A stretch of 43,529 nt of DNA from Streptomyces sp. WZ.A104 (GCF_002382885.1 NZ_NWVL01000067.1:1-43529), one strand, 5' to 3'. Shown: positions 6,896 to 15,374, numbered from the stretch's first letter. Translations and numbers: made by a program. Notes: generated by a model not told the origin, from the sequence alone.

Positions 6896-8497
6896 GTGAC
6901 CGAGCCGCACGAAGGCGATATCCCGGACGGCCTCAGCGCAGCGGAGCTGGGCATGTGGCAGTCCTTCCGCAACGGGACCACCTACGACTTACGTACCTAC
7001 GACACGACCCGCAACGATCCGTTCGCCCCGCACGCGTGGGGCCCCGAGCGAAGTGTCGGAGCGCGCACGGTGGCGCGGCTGCTGCTGAGCGGGCCGCCCG
7101 CCCGGCCCGGCCGGGTGGCGGCGCTGAAGCTCCGGGGAGTGCGGATCACCGGGAAGCTGGATCTGGCGGGCGGCCGGGTGGCTCCGTACGTGGAGCTGAC
7201 CGGCTGCCGGATCGAGCAGGAGCTGGTGCTCCCGGAGTGCCACTTCACGACCTTGCGGCTGGTGGGATGCGCGCTGCCCCGCCTGGAGGCCGCGCGGCTG
7301 CACACGGAGGGCGATCTGCATCTGCCGCGCTGCCGGATCGAGCGGGGCATCCGGCTGACCGACGCCCAGATCGGCACCGATTTACTGATCAACCAGCTCA
7401 GCGTGGGCCCCGACCGGCACGGGCAGGCCTTCGCCGGGGACGGTATGGCGGTCGCGCAGGACCTCCAGGCCGAGATGATCGAGACGCGCGGCGAGCTGAG
7501 CCTGCGCGGGGCGAAGGTGGGCGGTTCGCTGAGCCTGCGGGGCAGCCGGCTGCGTGCCGGAACGGACCGGCGCGCGCTGAACGCCCCGCAGCTGACGGTG
7601 GAGCGCACGCTCTACATGACCGAGGCGTGGGTGAACGTCGACACGGGGAACCAGGGCACCACTCCCCCGTACGGCGTGGTCTACGCCCCGACCCCGGCGC
7701 GCGGCACCCGCTCGCAGATCTTCGAGTGCAGGGGCGGGGTGCGGCTGGACGACGGGCGGTTCGGGGACGCGGTGGACCTGCACAAGGCCCGGTTCACGAT
7801 GACCCGGCAGGAGGAGCTGTCGCTGCGCCGGATCGTCACGCCGGAGCTGCGGTTCAACGCGGAGCGCCCCGAGGAGGGCCGGGTCGTGCTGAACGGGGCG
7901 AAGGTGGTCACGCTGATCGACCTGTCGACGAGCTGGCCGGGCCCGGGCGGTCTGGCGATGGGCGGCTTCGTCTACGAGAACCTCGTCCCGTACGGCCACT
8001 TCCCGCTCTCGCGGCGGCTGGAGTGGGTGTCGGCGGCGACCCCGGAGTACGTGCCGGAGCCGTACGAGCGGCTGGCGACGGTGTTGCGGGGCAGCGGGGA
8101 GGACGCGGATGCGCGGGAGGTGCTGCTGGCCAAGCAGCGCCGCCGCCGGGAGACGCTGCCACCCGCCGCGAAGGCCTGGGGGTTCCTCCAGGACTGGACG
8201 GTGGCGTACGGCTACCGGCCGGGGCGCGCGGCGGTGTGGATGGCGCTGCTCTGGGCGGCGGGCGCCGCGGCGTTCGCGCAGTACGACCCGGCGCCGATCC
8301 AGGACGACGGGGCGCCGCTGTGGAATCCGACGCTCTACGCGTTGGACCTCCTGATCCCGGTGATCAACCTCGGCCAGGACGGCTACTGGCGGATGGAGGG
8401 CGGCTGGCAGTGGGCGGCGGCCGCCCTGGTGCTGGTGGGGTGGGTTCTGGCCACCACGGTGGCGGCGGGGGCGTCCCGGCTGCTGCGCAGGGGTTGA
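6896..8497 (+). CDS. Uncharacterised membrane protein with pentapeptide/beta-helix-like repeats and two C-terminal helices
   Basis: The product has 533 residues from the GTG at 6896, chosen for the GGAGGGAG ribosome site at 6882-6889. Residues about 75-310 form irregular repeats of the kind LKLRGVRITGKLDLAGGRV, GCRIEQELVLPECHF and ELSLRGAKVGGSLSLRGSRL. This alternation of hydrophobic and polar positions suggests a right-handed beta-helix. A helical part follows with EPYERLATVLRGSGEDADAR and LLAKQRRRR. Two hydrophobic segments, about 445-465 and 503-528, flank LYALDLLIPVINLGQDGYW. Similar repeat-plus-two-helix proteins are known in many bacteria and are often labelled membrane-associated oxidoreductase without proof. 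No redox motif is visible. Function unknown. Confidence 0.82.
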   Translation: MTEPHEGDIPDGLSAAELGMWQSFRNGTTYDLRTYDTTRNDPFAPHAWGPERSVGARTVARLLLSGPPARPGRVAALKLRGVRITGKLDLAGGRVAPYVELTGCRIEQELVLPECHFTTLRLVGCALPRLEAARLHTEGDLHLPRCRIERGIRLTDAQIGTDLLINQLSVGPDRHGQAFAGDGMAVAQDLQAEMIETRGELSLRGAKVGGSLSLRGSRLRAGTDRRALNAPQLTVERTLYMTEAWVNVDTGNQGTTPPYGVVYAPTPARGTRSQIFECRGGVRLDDGRFGDAVDLHKARFTMTRQEELSLRRIVTPELRFNAERPEEGRVVLNGAKVVTLIDLSTSWPGPGGLAMGGFVYENLVPYGHFPLSRRLEWVSAATPEYVPEPYERLATVLRGSGEDADAREVLLAKQRRRRETLPPAAKAWGFLQDWTVAYGYRPGRAAVWMALLWAAGAAAFAQYDPAPIQDDGAPLWNPTLYALDLLIPVINLGQDGYWRMEGGWQWAAAALVLVGWVLATTVAAGASRLLRRG

Positions 8498-8729
8498 TCG
8501 AAAGGCCAGGTCGAACCGGTCGGAAGGTGTCCGGGACCGGACATCCGGGCCCCCGCGAGCGGTGACCACCGAGAGGAACGAGCACGAAAGGAGGTCGCAT
8601 TCAAGCCATCGGATGCCCTTTTCTTTGCCTTTTCTTGACCCGGTCCGATACAACCCATCCACTCGGCACAGAAGCTTCACAGCACACCTCTGGCGCGGCC
8701 CTCACCAGCGCTTTTCAATGGTCTGCACC
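8498..8729. other. Intergenic gap with an isolated AAAGGAGG
   Basis: The gap has lower GC than its surroundings. It contains a perfect AAAGGAGG at 8587-8594, but the next in-frame ATG (8613) is 18 nt away, too far for normal initiation. Codon use before 8730 does not look coding. It probably holds the promoter of the next gene; TTGACC at 8635-8640 is a possible -35, with no clear -10. Confidence 0.4.
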
Positions 8730-9758
8730 ATGGCTTTCCTTCGCGCTCTGCTCCGTACCGCGCGCATGGTCCGGCACAGCCCTCCGCTGTCCGCCGGCCT
8801 GTCCGCGGATGACGCGGTACTGCTCGACGCCCCCGACGAGCGGCTCTCTCCCGCGCTGGTCGCCGCCGCCCTGGGCGACTACGAACCGGCCGCCAAGCTG
8901 CTCGCCACCACCCGGGACGCGGCCGAGTGGGAGAACCGCGACCGCTACCTCGGGCGGCTCGTCGCGTTCGCCCGCAGCCGGGACGGCTGGCTCGTCGACT
9001 GGCTGGCCGCCGCCCCGCGCGACCCGGACGCGCTGCTCGTCAAGGCGGAGCTGTCGGTGCGCCGGGCCTGGGAGTCGCCCGCCCGCGCGGAACGGCTCCG
9101 CGAGGTCGGCCCGATGATCACCGCGGCCGCCGAGGCCGACCCGCGCGACCCGGTGCCGTGGCGGCTCGCCCTGGACCACGCCCGCGGCACCCACGCCACG
9201 CACACCGCCTTCGAGACGCTGTGGGAACAGGCGGTGCGCCGCTCCCCGCACCACTACGGCTGCCATGTGGCGGCCCTGCGCTACCTGTCGGCCGCCTGGT
9301 ACGGCTCGCACCGCGAGTGCTTCGACTTCGCCGAGCGGGCCGCCGAGGACGCGCCGCCCGACTCCCTCGTGCAGGCGCTGCCGGTCCGGGCGGCCTTCGC
9401 GCTGCTCCTGGACAGCCAGGCGGCGGGCCGGACCACCTCCGTACTGGAGGAGCGGATCGACGCGGCGGCCGATCCGGCGATCAGACTCTCCGCCGCCTAC
9501 CGCCCCGGCGACCCGTGGCCCGCCGAGGTCCGCAACCTCCTCGCGTACGTCCTGCTCGCCCGGGGCCGCTGGGCCGAGGCACTGGACCAGTTCACGCTGA
9601 TCGGCCTGTACGCGACATCGTTCCCGTGGTCCTCCGTCTCCGACGACGCCCTGGGCCGGTTCCTCGACGCACGCGACGGAGCACGCCTCCAGGTGGCCTC
9701 CCTGACCCCTTTGCGCAACCGGGCCGACCTCGGCCGTCCCCGCGGCCATTACGCTTGA
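8730..9758 (+). CDS. Uncharacterised alpha-helical repeat protein
   Basis: The product has about 342 residues from the ATG at 8730. An upstream in-frame ATG at 8718 and a longer extension exist, but codon bias begins near 8730. No clear ribosome site precedes any start, so the start is uncertain. The sequence is a run of amphipathic helices with TPR/HAT-like spacing, for example SPALVAAALGDYEPAAKLLA, DPDALLVKAELSVRRAWES, HHYGCHVAALRYLSAAWYG and LLARGRWAEALDQFTLIGLY. There is no signal peptide, membrane segment or catalytic motif. A scaffold role is possible. It ends 5 nt before the next gene, so the two are probably one transcript. Family unknown. Confidence 0.78.
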   Translation: MAFLRALLRTARMVRHSPPLSAGLSADDAVLLDAPDERLSPALVAAALGDYEPAAKLLATTRDAAEWENRDRYLGRLVAFARSRDGWLVDWLAAAPRDPDALLVKAELSVRRAWESPARAERLREVGPMITAAAEADPRDPVPWRLALDHARGTHATHTAFETLWEQAVRRSPHHYGCHVAALRYLSAAWYGSHRECFDFAERAAEDAPPDSLVQALPVRAAFALLLDSQAAGRTTSVLEERIDAAADPAIRLSAAYRPGDPWPAEVRNLLAYVLLARGRWAEALDQFTLIGLYATSFPWSSVSDDALGRFLDARDGARLQVASLTPLRNRADLGRPRGHYA

Positions 9759-9763
9759 GCGCT

Positions 9764-10528
9764 GTGACCACCGCCCGCCTTCCCCTTTTCCCGCTCAACG
9801 CGGTGCTGTTCCCCGGCCTGGTGCTGCCGCTCAACGTCTTCGAAGAGCGATATCGCGCCATGATGCGGGAGCTGCTGAAGAGCGACGAGGACGAACCTCG
9901 CCGCTTCGTCGTGGTCGCGATCCGCGACGGCCGCGAGATCGCCCCGACGGCCACCGGCATGCCGGAAACCGTCGCGGCGGCCCCTCCCACCGAGCGCGCC
10001 CCGGCGGAGGGGTTCGGCCCGGACCCGATCCAGACCTTCCACCGGGTCGGCTGCGTCGCCGACGCGGCGACCATCCGCGAGCGTGCCGACGGCAGCTTCG
10101 AGGTCCTGGCCACCGGCACCACCCGGGTCAGGCTGCTCTCCGTCGACACCCACGGCCCCTACCTCACCGCCGAGGTGGAGGAGGTGGCCGAGGAGCCGCC
10201 CGCCGACGACGAGGCCGACGAGGCCGGAGCCCTCGCGGAGGGCGTCCTGCGGGCGTTCCGCTCGTACCAGAAGCGCCTGGCCGGAGCGAGTGAACGCTCG
10301 CTGACGACCGGCGCGGACCTCCCCGACGACCCGTCCGTCGTCTCGTACCTGGTCGCGGCGGCCACCGTCCTGGACATCCCCACCAAGCAGCGCCTCCTCC
10401 AGGCCCCGGACACCGCGACCCGCCTGCGCGAGGAGCTGACGCTGCTGCGCAAGGAGACCGCGGTCATCCGGCACCTGCCGTCGCTGCCCGCGGCCGATCT
10501 GACCCGCGCCCCCACCCACCCCAACTGA
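9764..10528 (+). CDS. Lon substrate-binding-domain protein (stand-alone LonN domain)
   Basis: The product has 254 residues from the GTG at 9764, 5 nt after the previous stop. It opens with ARLPLFPLNAVLFPGLVLPLNVFEERY, the hallmark of the Lon N-terminal (LAN/PUA-like) domain. FEVLATGTTRVRLLSVD and a helical second half (LAEGVLRAFRSYQKRLAG, LREELTLLRKETAVIRHLPS) follow. No ATPase or protease domain is present, so it is not the Lon protease itself. Such single-domain proteins are widespread in actinobacteria, and a substrate- or peptide-binding role is assumed. It precedes a YbaK-type deacylase by 15 nt. The domain call is sure; the role is not known. Confidence 0.9.
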   Translation: MTTARLPLFPLNAVLFPGLVLPLNVFEERYRAMMRELLKSDEDEPRRFVVVAIRDGREIAPTATGMPETVAAAPPTERAPAEGFGPDPIQTFHRVGCVADAATIRERADGSFEVLATGTTRVRLLSVDTHGPYLTAEVEEVAEEPPADDEADEAGALAEGVLRAFRSYQKRLAGASERSLTTGADLPDDPSVVSYLVAAATVLDIPTKQRLLQAPDTATRLREELTLLRKETAVIRHLPSLPAADLTRAPTHPN

Positions 10529-10543
10529 GGAGGAGCGGCCCCG

Positions 10544-11041
10544 GTGGCGAAGAAACCCAAGAAGCAGTCGGGCGGCACCCCCGCCACGGTCGCCCTGACC
10601 GCGGCGGGCACCGCCTTCACGGTCCACGCCTACGACCACGACCCGGCCTCCCCCTCCTACGGCGAGGAGGCCGCCGAGGCCCTGGGCGTCTCCCCCGACC
10701 GGGTCTTCAAGACCCTGGTGGCGGACGTGGACGGCGAACTGACGGTCGCGGTGGTCCCGGTGGCGGGCTCCCTGGACCTCAAGGCCCTGGCCGCCGCGGC
10801 GGGCGGCAAGCGCGCCACGATGGCGGACCCCACGGCCGCGGAACGCACCACCGGCTACGTACGCGGCGGCATCTCCCCCCTGGGCCAGCGCAAGCGCCTG
10901 CGCACGGTGCTGGACGCGTCGGCGCGGTCGCACCCCACGATCTGTGTGTCGGCGGGGCGGCGGGGCCTGGAGGTGGAGCTGGCGGCGAGTGATCTGGCGG
11001 AGCTGACGGGGGCGACGTTCGCGGAGATCGCGCGGGGGTGA
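10544..11041 (+). CDS. ybaK: Cys-tRNA(Pro)/Cys-tRNA(Cys) deacylase, YbaK/EbsC family
   Basis: YbaK-type enzymes edit mischarged Cys-tRNA(Pro) in trans. The 165-residue product is the usual length and starts at GTG 10544 after a GAGGAGG site. Family features are GTAFTVHAYDHD, a region ending GVSPDRVFKTLVA with the conserved catalytic lysine, the LDLKALAAAAGGKRA helix, YVRGGISPLGQRKRL, and a C-terminal GRRGLEVELAASDL. A lysine-rich KKPKKQ tail at the N-terminus is extra. It is the last gene of the rightward group and faces a leftward gene across a repeat-containing gap. The exact tRNA specificity is inferred from the family. Confidence 0.92.
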   Translation: MAKKPKKQSGGTPATVALTAAGTAFTVHAYDHDPASPSYGEEAAEALGVSPDRVFKTLVADVDGELTVAVVPVAGSLDLKALAAAAGGKRATMADPTAAERTTGYVRGGISPLGQRKRLRTVLDASARSHPTICVSAGRRGLEVELAASDLAELTGATFAEIARG

Positions 11042-11056
11042 GCCGCCCCATCGACC

Positions 11057-11136
11057 ACCCCTCCGGCGCTTGGGGAGGCTCCTTCAGCCCCTCCGGCACT
11101 TGAGGAGCGGAGTCCGGGGCAGCGCCCCGCTTTCGG
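11057..11136. repeat. Dispersed intergenic repeat, tandem partial plus full copy, with hairpin
   Basis: A short copy (CCCCTCCGGCGCTTGGGGAGG, from 11058) is followed by a fuller one at 11086-11136 that continues with GAGGAGCGGAGTCC and a hairpin CGGGGC-AGC-GCCCCG (11115-11129). The same arrangement recurs at 34763-34814. Both sites lie between convergent genes. Similar CTCCGGCG...GAGGAGCGGGGTCCGGGG repeats are known from many Streptomyces genomes. A terminator role is likely but not shown. Confidence 0.7.
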
Positions 11137-11161
11137 AAGGGAGCGAGGCGGACGGGAACTG

Positions 11162-11890
11162 TCAGACAGGCCCTTGGGCCGACCCGCCGTCCGCAGCGGG
11201 CGAGGCCGACGGCGACCCCGAGGACGACGGCGACGGCGGCCCCGCCAGGGGGCCCTGCACCGGCCCCCCGTAATACCCAGACCAGTCCGGCTCCATGTCC
11301 CGCGGCCCGAACGCCGCGGTCAGCAGCAGATGGATCGCCATCGCCGCGAACGGCCACACCAGCGCCGCCACCCCCACCGCGTGCAGCTCAAGCGGCGCGT
11401 CGAACGTCACGCCCTGGCCCACCTCCCGGGCCCGGCCCACCACGTCGGACGAGGGCCCCAGCCAGACGCCGACCCGCCACGCCAGCAGCGATCCGAGCAG
11501 CGCGCCCAGCGCCAGCCCCAGGACCACGAAGATGCCCCCGCGGCGCAGCCGCCAGAAGACGGCGGCCGCCGTGAGCACACCGAAGCCGATCGCCAGCAGG
11601 ACGAATGTTCCGTCCGCCCCGATCGCCTCCTCGCCCTCGCTGTTCTTCAGGAAGACGGCGGTTTCGTCGGAGACCAGCGGGACCCGCGGCGCGAGCCACA
11701 GCCACAGCAGCCCGAGCCCGATGCCCGCGAGCGCGACCAGGACGACGACCGCGGCGGCCTGACGGAGCTCCGTGGCGGTGTCCGGGTCGTCCGGCGAGCC
11801 GGAGGAGGGGACGAAGTGGGAGCCCGAGGGCGGGGCCTGCCACGGATCGTGGGGGTTCGGCTGGTGCGGCGGCGTCAACGGTGCGGTCAC
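11162..11890 (-). CDS. Four-helix membrane protein, DUF2567-like
   Basis: The product has 242 residues from the GTG at 11890 (MTAPLTPPHQPNPHDPW); earlier in-frame sequence looks non-coding. A proline-rich cytoplasmic-type N-terminus is followed by four hydrophobic segments, about residues 40-63, 85-105, 110-133 and 160-183. A proline/serine/glycine-rich tail closes it. Between helices 1 and 2 is LVSDETAVFLKNSEGEEAIGADGTF, and between 3 and 4 is VGRAREVGQGVTFDAPLELH. From memory this matches the actinobacterial DUF2567 proteins; I could not search. No function is known. It follows the ABC permease by 133 nt on the same strand and may be co-transcribed with it. Confidence 0.78.
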   Translation of the reverse strand: MTAPLTPPHQPNPHDPWQAPPSGSHFVPSSGSPDDPDTATELRQAAAVVVLVALAGIGLGLLWLWLAPRVPLVSDETAVFLKNSEGEEAIGADGTFVLLAIGFGVLTAAAVFWRLRRGGIFVVLGLALGALLGSLLAWRVGVWLGPSSDVVGRAREVGQGVTFDAPLELHAVGVAALVWPFAAMAIHLLLTAAFGPRDMEPDWSGYYGGPVQGPLAGPPSPSSSGSPSASPAADGGSAQGPV

Positions 11891-12023
11891 CGTGCCATCG
11901 TGCCAGGCCACCCTGTGCGCCGCCTCACCGGCTGCCGCACCCGTGCCCGGGACCGCGGTCCGGACCGCGACCGGACCCGCTGGCGGGCGCACGACCCGGC
12001 CCCGGCCGCCCCGCGGCAGGGCC

Positions 12024-12866
12024 CTACCGTACGGCCGCCCGCCGGTACGCCCACGTGGCCACGGCCAGCGACAGCACCCCCACCACCGCGCAGATCGCGA
12101 GGAAGAAGGCGATCAGCCCCCAGTCCGGGCAGGCGTCGAAGGAACGGGCCAGCGCCTCGACCCCGTACGTGGAGGGAAGCAGGTCACGCGCCCACCCCAC
12201 CGGCTCCGGCAGCCGGTCGGCCGGCAGCACTCCGAGCAGCAGGGCGGCGGACATGCCGAGCTGCCCCAGCAGGGTGGCCAGCTCCTGGCGCGGGGCGAGC
12301 AGCCCGAGGGCGGCGCCCAGACCGGCCAGCGCCGCGCCGGAGAGCGGGATGACGGCGGCCAGGACCCACAGATGGGTCAGCGGCAGCTGGAACAGCACGC
12401 TCCCGGCGACCGCCGTGAAGACCGTGCCGGGCACGGTGAACGAGGCGTACGCGGCGGCCGCCCCGAGCACCACCGCCGCGGGCGGCACGGGCAGGGTGGC
12501 GTAGTGGTCGAGCCCGCCGCCCGCCCGGAGCTGGCCGAAGTACTGGGCGAGCAGGTTGAGCGCGACGAACGCGACGACCAGGACGCTGGAGCCGGCGACC
12601 ACCGCGCGGGCCTCGGACCCGCCGTCCACGACGCCCCGCATCAGGACCATGATCCCGACGGACTGGAAGGTCGCCACGAAGAGCAGCGGAATCCGGGCGA
12701 CCCGCGCCCGGGAGAGCTGGGCGCGGTAGACGGCGGCCAGCGAGGGCAGCAGCCGGGCGCGCGGCGCGAGGGGCGCGGAGACGGTACGGGCGGGGGCCGT
12801 GCCGGAGGTGCCGGGCACGGGCCGGACACGCGAGGGGGCGGTCCCGGCCGGAATGATGCTCGTCAC
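12024..12866 (-). CDS. ABC-2 type transporter permease
   Basis: The product has 280 residues from the GTG at 12866. A 45-residue proline/alanine-rich N-terminus precedes six hydrophobic segments, including ARIPLLFVATFQSVGIMVLM, SSVLVVAFVALNLLAQYFG, AAVVLGAAAAYASFTVPGTV, LWVLAAVIPLSGAALAGLGAAL, LATLLGQLGMSAALLLGVLP and LIAFFLAICAVVGVLSLAVA. The motif LLPSTYGVEAL is typical of DrrB-like ABC-2 permeases. It lies 115 nt downstream of the ATPase gene on the same strand, so the two form an exporter. The substrate could be a drug, a lipid or an antibiotic-like molecule and cannot be told from sequence. Confidence 0.88.
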   Translation of the reverse strand: MTSIIPAGTAPSRVRPVPGTSGTAPARTVSAPLAPRARLLPSLAAVYRAQLSRARVARIPLLFVATFQSVGIMVLMRGVVDGGSEARAVVAGSSVLVVAFVALNLLAQYFGQLRAGGGLDHYATLPVPPAAVVLGAAAAYASFTVPGTVFTAVAGSVLFQLPLTHLWVLAAVIPLSGAALAGLGAALGLLAPRQELATLLGQLGMSAALLLGVLPADRLPEPVGWARDLLPSTYGVEALARSFDACPDWGLIAFFLAICAVVGVLSLAVATWAYRRAAVR

Positions 12867-12981
12867 CTGAGGCCGCTCCCCTTACACCCGTCCGGTACCC
12901 GCACCGGGCCCACCACGTCCCGTACACCGACTGCGTACGGCGTCGGCGCGGTGTTCAGCACCCGCGCCCCACGTCCGATCC

Positions 12982-14007
12982 TCACGCCTTCACCAGCCCC
13001 TTGGTCGCATTGGCCGCGTCTCCCCCGAGGGCGAGATAGACATCCTCCAGGCTGGGCGTGGCCAGGGTGAAATCGTCGAGCGCGGCGAAGGCCGCGCCGC
13101 CGGTCACCGCGGCGACCGCCGCCCGTGCCTCGTCCGGGCCGAGCCGCAGCACCCAGCGCCGCCCGGACTCCTGCGCGGAGGGCCTCAGCGCCGCCACCTC
13201 CGGGACGTCCAGCGGGGCCCGCTCGCGCCACACCAGCTCGACGCGGACCTCCCCGGCCACCTGCTCCTTGAGCCCGGCGGGGGTGTCGCAGGCGATGACC
13301 CGGCCGCGTTCGAGAACGGCGACCCGGTCGAGGACGGTCTCGGCCTCGATGACGTTGTGGGTGACCAGCAGGACCGTGGCCCCGCGCTCCGCCCGGCGCC
13401 GGTCGACGGCGGCCCAGACCGCGCGGCGGGCGACCGGGTCCATGCCGGTGGTCGGTTCGTCGAGGACCAGGACGGGCCGGTCGCCGACGAGCGTGGCGGC
13501 GAAGCAGGCGAGCCGCCGCTGACCCCCGGAGAGCTTCTTCAGGGGCCGCCCGGCCAGCGGGGTGAGGCCCAGCTCCTCCAGGACGGCGTCGCGTTCGGCA
13601 CGGGCCTCGCGGACCGGTAGTCCGCGCAGCCGTCCGGTGGTCTCGGCGGCCAGGGAGACCGTCAGTTCGTCGAGGGCGGTGGACTCCTGCCCCAGATAGC
13701 CGATCAGCCGGGAGGCGCGCTCGGGGTGGCGCACGAGGTCGTGGCCCAGCACCTCGACGCTGCCGGAGTCGGGCCGCATCAGCCCGGTGAGCTGGCGGAC
13801 CAGGGTGGACTTTCCGGCGCCGTTGGGGCCGAGCAGTCCGAAGATCTCGCCGCGCTCGACGTCCAGGCTGATCCCGTCGGTGGCACGGACCTCGGGCGTC
13901 GCGGGGGCTCCCCGGCGGCCCCGGACGGCGGGATAGGTCTTGACCAGATCCCGCACCGCGCACACGGTGCCGGTGCCCCTCTGCGCCTGTGCTGTGCCCG
14001 TACTCAC
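12982..14007 (-). CDS. ABC transporter ATP-binding protein (DrrA-like)
   Basis: The 341-residue product powers the adjacent ABC-2 permease. All nucleotide-binding motifs are present: Walker A GPNGAGKST, Q-loop GYLGQEST, signature LSGGQRR, Walker B PVLVLDEPTTGMDP, and the H-loop histidine in LLVTHN. About 100 residues after the ATPase core form a C-terminal domain as in DrrA-type exporters. The GTG start at 14007 lacks a clear ribosome site but has TACCCT (14016-14021) 8 nt upstream, the arrangement of a leaderless transcript. The call as an exporter ATPase is firm; the cargo is unknown. Confidence 0.94.
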   Translation of the reverse strand: MSTGTAQAQRGTGTVCAVRDLVKTYPAVRGRRGAPATPEVRATDGISLDVERGEIFGLLGPNGAGKSTLVRQLTGLMRPDSGSVEVLGHDLVRHPERASRLIGYLGQESTALDELTVSLAAETTGRLRGLPVREARAERDAVLEELGLTPLAGRPLKKLSGGQRRLACFAATLVGDRPVLVLDEPTTGMDPVARRAVWAAVDRRRAERGATVLLVTHNVIEAETVLDRVAVLERGRVIACDTPAGLKEQVAGEVRVELVWRERAPLDVPEVAALRPSAQESGRRWVLRLGPDEARAAVAAVTGGAAFAALDDFTLATPSLEDVYLALGGDAANATKGLVKA

Positions 14008-14015
14008 GAGGTACG

Positions 14016-14021
14016 AGGGTA
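14016..14021 (-). promoter_or_regulatory. Candidate -10 element for a leaderless ABC transporter transcript
   Basis: TACCCT on the minus strand fits the TANNNT -10 consensus. It ends 8 nt before the GTG of the ABC ATPase, placing the transcription start at or next to the start codon. No convincing -35 was found. Confidence 0.4.
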
Positions 14022-14117
14022 CGGGGTCACACGCCCCGGTTTACGCCCGGGGGGACCACGCGTCGCACGGCCCGCGGGATCGGCCGGGGACGCCCGGCCG
14101 CGCGGCTGGGGCAGGCC

Positions 14118-15374
14118 CTACTCCCCGGCGGGCACGTGTTCGGCGGCCGCGCGCACGTCGATCTCGCGCCAGAAGCCCGCCCGGATCGCGTAGCGGTCGT
14201 GCTCGTCGATCTGGTCGTCCTTGTGGGCGAGGAGGCCGAAGCGGGCCGCGTACCGGAGCAGTTCGCCGTCGATGCGGTGCGGGATGCGCGGGTACATGGT
14301 GGACAGCTTCTGCAGGTGGACGGTTTCCGGGAGGCGTTCCATCCAGCGGCGGGCGAAGACCTGGCCCACCTCGAAGGGGTCGCCGCCCACGGTGGTGATG
14401 TCCTCCTCCCGGTCCGCCCAGCGCTGTTCGGCGCTGGTGAGCTGGGCGAGGGTCGGCAGGGACGCGGTCTCCGCCGGTTCCCCGAGGGGGCCGCCGCGCT
14501 CCACCCATCCCTTGTCGGAGGACCAGCGCAGGGTGGCGCTCGCGGGCTGGGCCGGCTGCTGGCGGTCCGGGTGGGTGGCATGGGCGCGCAGGGCGGCCAG
14601 GTCCTTCGGGGTGGGGACGCCCTTGTGGCCACCGGGGGCCGCGGGGACGGCTGCGGGGGGCTCCGGGCTCTCGGCGGGGGCGGCCGGGCCGTTGCGGGCG
14701 GCGGCCGCCTGGGCCTCGGAGGCACGCTCGGCGGAGGCGGCGAGGGCGGCCTCGGGCAGCGGTGCGGAGAGGATCGCGGCGATCTCGGGGCGCGGGGCGG
14801 GCTGCGGGGCGCAGGCGCCGCCGGTGTCCTTGGCGCGTACGGCCTTGGTGATCCAGGCCCGGTCGAGGACCCGGCGTTCGTCCGCCTCGGCGACCAGGTC
14901 CTCGGACTGGTTGTAGTCACCGTCGGCGGCCTGGACGGCCCACAGATGGACGGCGACGCCGTGTTCCTTGGCTGACATCAGACCGGGCAGCAGATCGCCG
15001 TCGCCGGTCACCAGGACAACATCGGAGCAGGCGCGGTTCCGGGCCAGTTCGGTGAGCTCCGCGTGCATGGCCGCGTCGACGCCCTTCTGCGCCCAGCGCC
15101 CGTCGCTGCGGGTCAGGGCGCCCAGCCGTACGGTCACCCGGGGCATGACGCGCAGCCTGCGGTGTTCGGGCTGGGGCACCCGGTCGGGGGCGCCGTCGAA
15201 CCAGTAGATGCGCAGCAGGGGTTGCTGGGTATCGGCCTCGGCCCGTTCCCGCAGCCCCTGGATGAGGGCCGCGTGGTCGACGGTGATACGGGATCGGGCG
15301 GGCTCTCCGGCCAGCAGACTCGCGGCTGCGCCCAGCAAGTAGCCGGCGTCCACCAGGACGACGCAACGGTCCAC
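14118..15374 (-). CDS. NYN-domain (PIN-like) protein, putative RNase
   Basis: The product has 418 residues from the GTG at 15372-15374. This start was preferred to a GTG 9 nt upstream because GAAGAGGG then sits 8 nt before it. Residues 1-170 form an NYN domain: RCVVLVDAGYLLG with the first acidic residue, RWAQKGVDAAMHAELTELAR, and CSDVVLVTGDGDLLPG with the acidic cluster of PIN-fold nucleases. A low-complexity alanine/proline-rich linker of about 90 residues follows. The second conserved half (SSDKGWVERGG, QRWADREEDI, GQVFARRWMERLPE, MYPRIPHRIDGELLRYAARF) ends in HDRYAIRAGFWREID. NYN proteins often cut RNA, but activity is inferred. The targets are unknown. Confidence 0.88.
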   Translation of the reverse strand: MDRCVVLVDAGYLLGAAASLLAGEPARSRITVDHAALIQGLRERAEADTQQPLLRIYWFDGAPDRVPQPEHRRLRVMPRVTVRLGALTRSDGRWAQKGVDAAMHAELTELARNRACSDVVLVTGDGDLLPGLMSAKEHGVAVHLWAVQAADGDYNQSEDLVAEADERRVLDRAWITKAVRAKDTGGACAPQPAPRPEIAAILSAPLPEAALAASAERASEAQAAAARNGPAAPAESPEPPAAVPAAPGGHKGVPTPKDLAALRAHATHPDRQQPAQPASATLRWSSDKGWVERGGPLGEPAETASLPTLAQLTSAEQRWADREEDITTVGGDPFEVGQVFARRWMERLPETVHLQKLSTMYPRIPHRIDGELLRYAARFGLLAHKDDQIDEHDRYAIRAGFWREIDVRAAAEHVPAGE

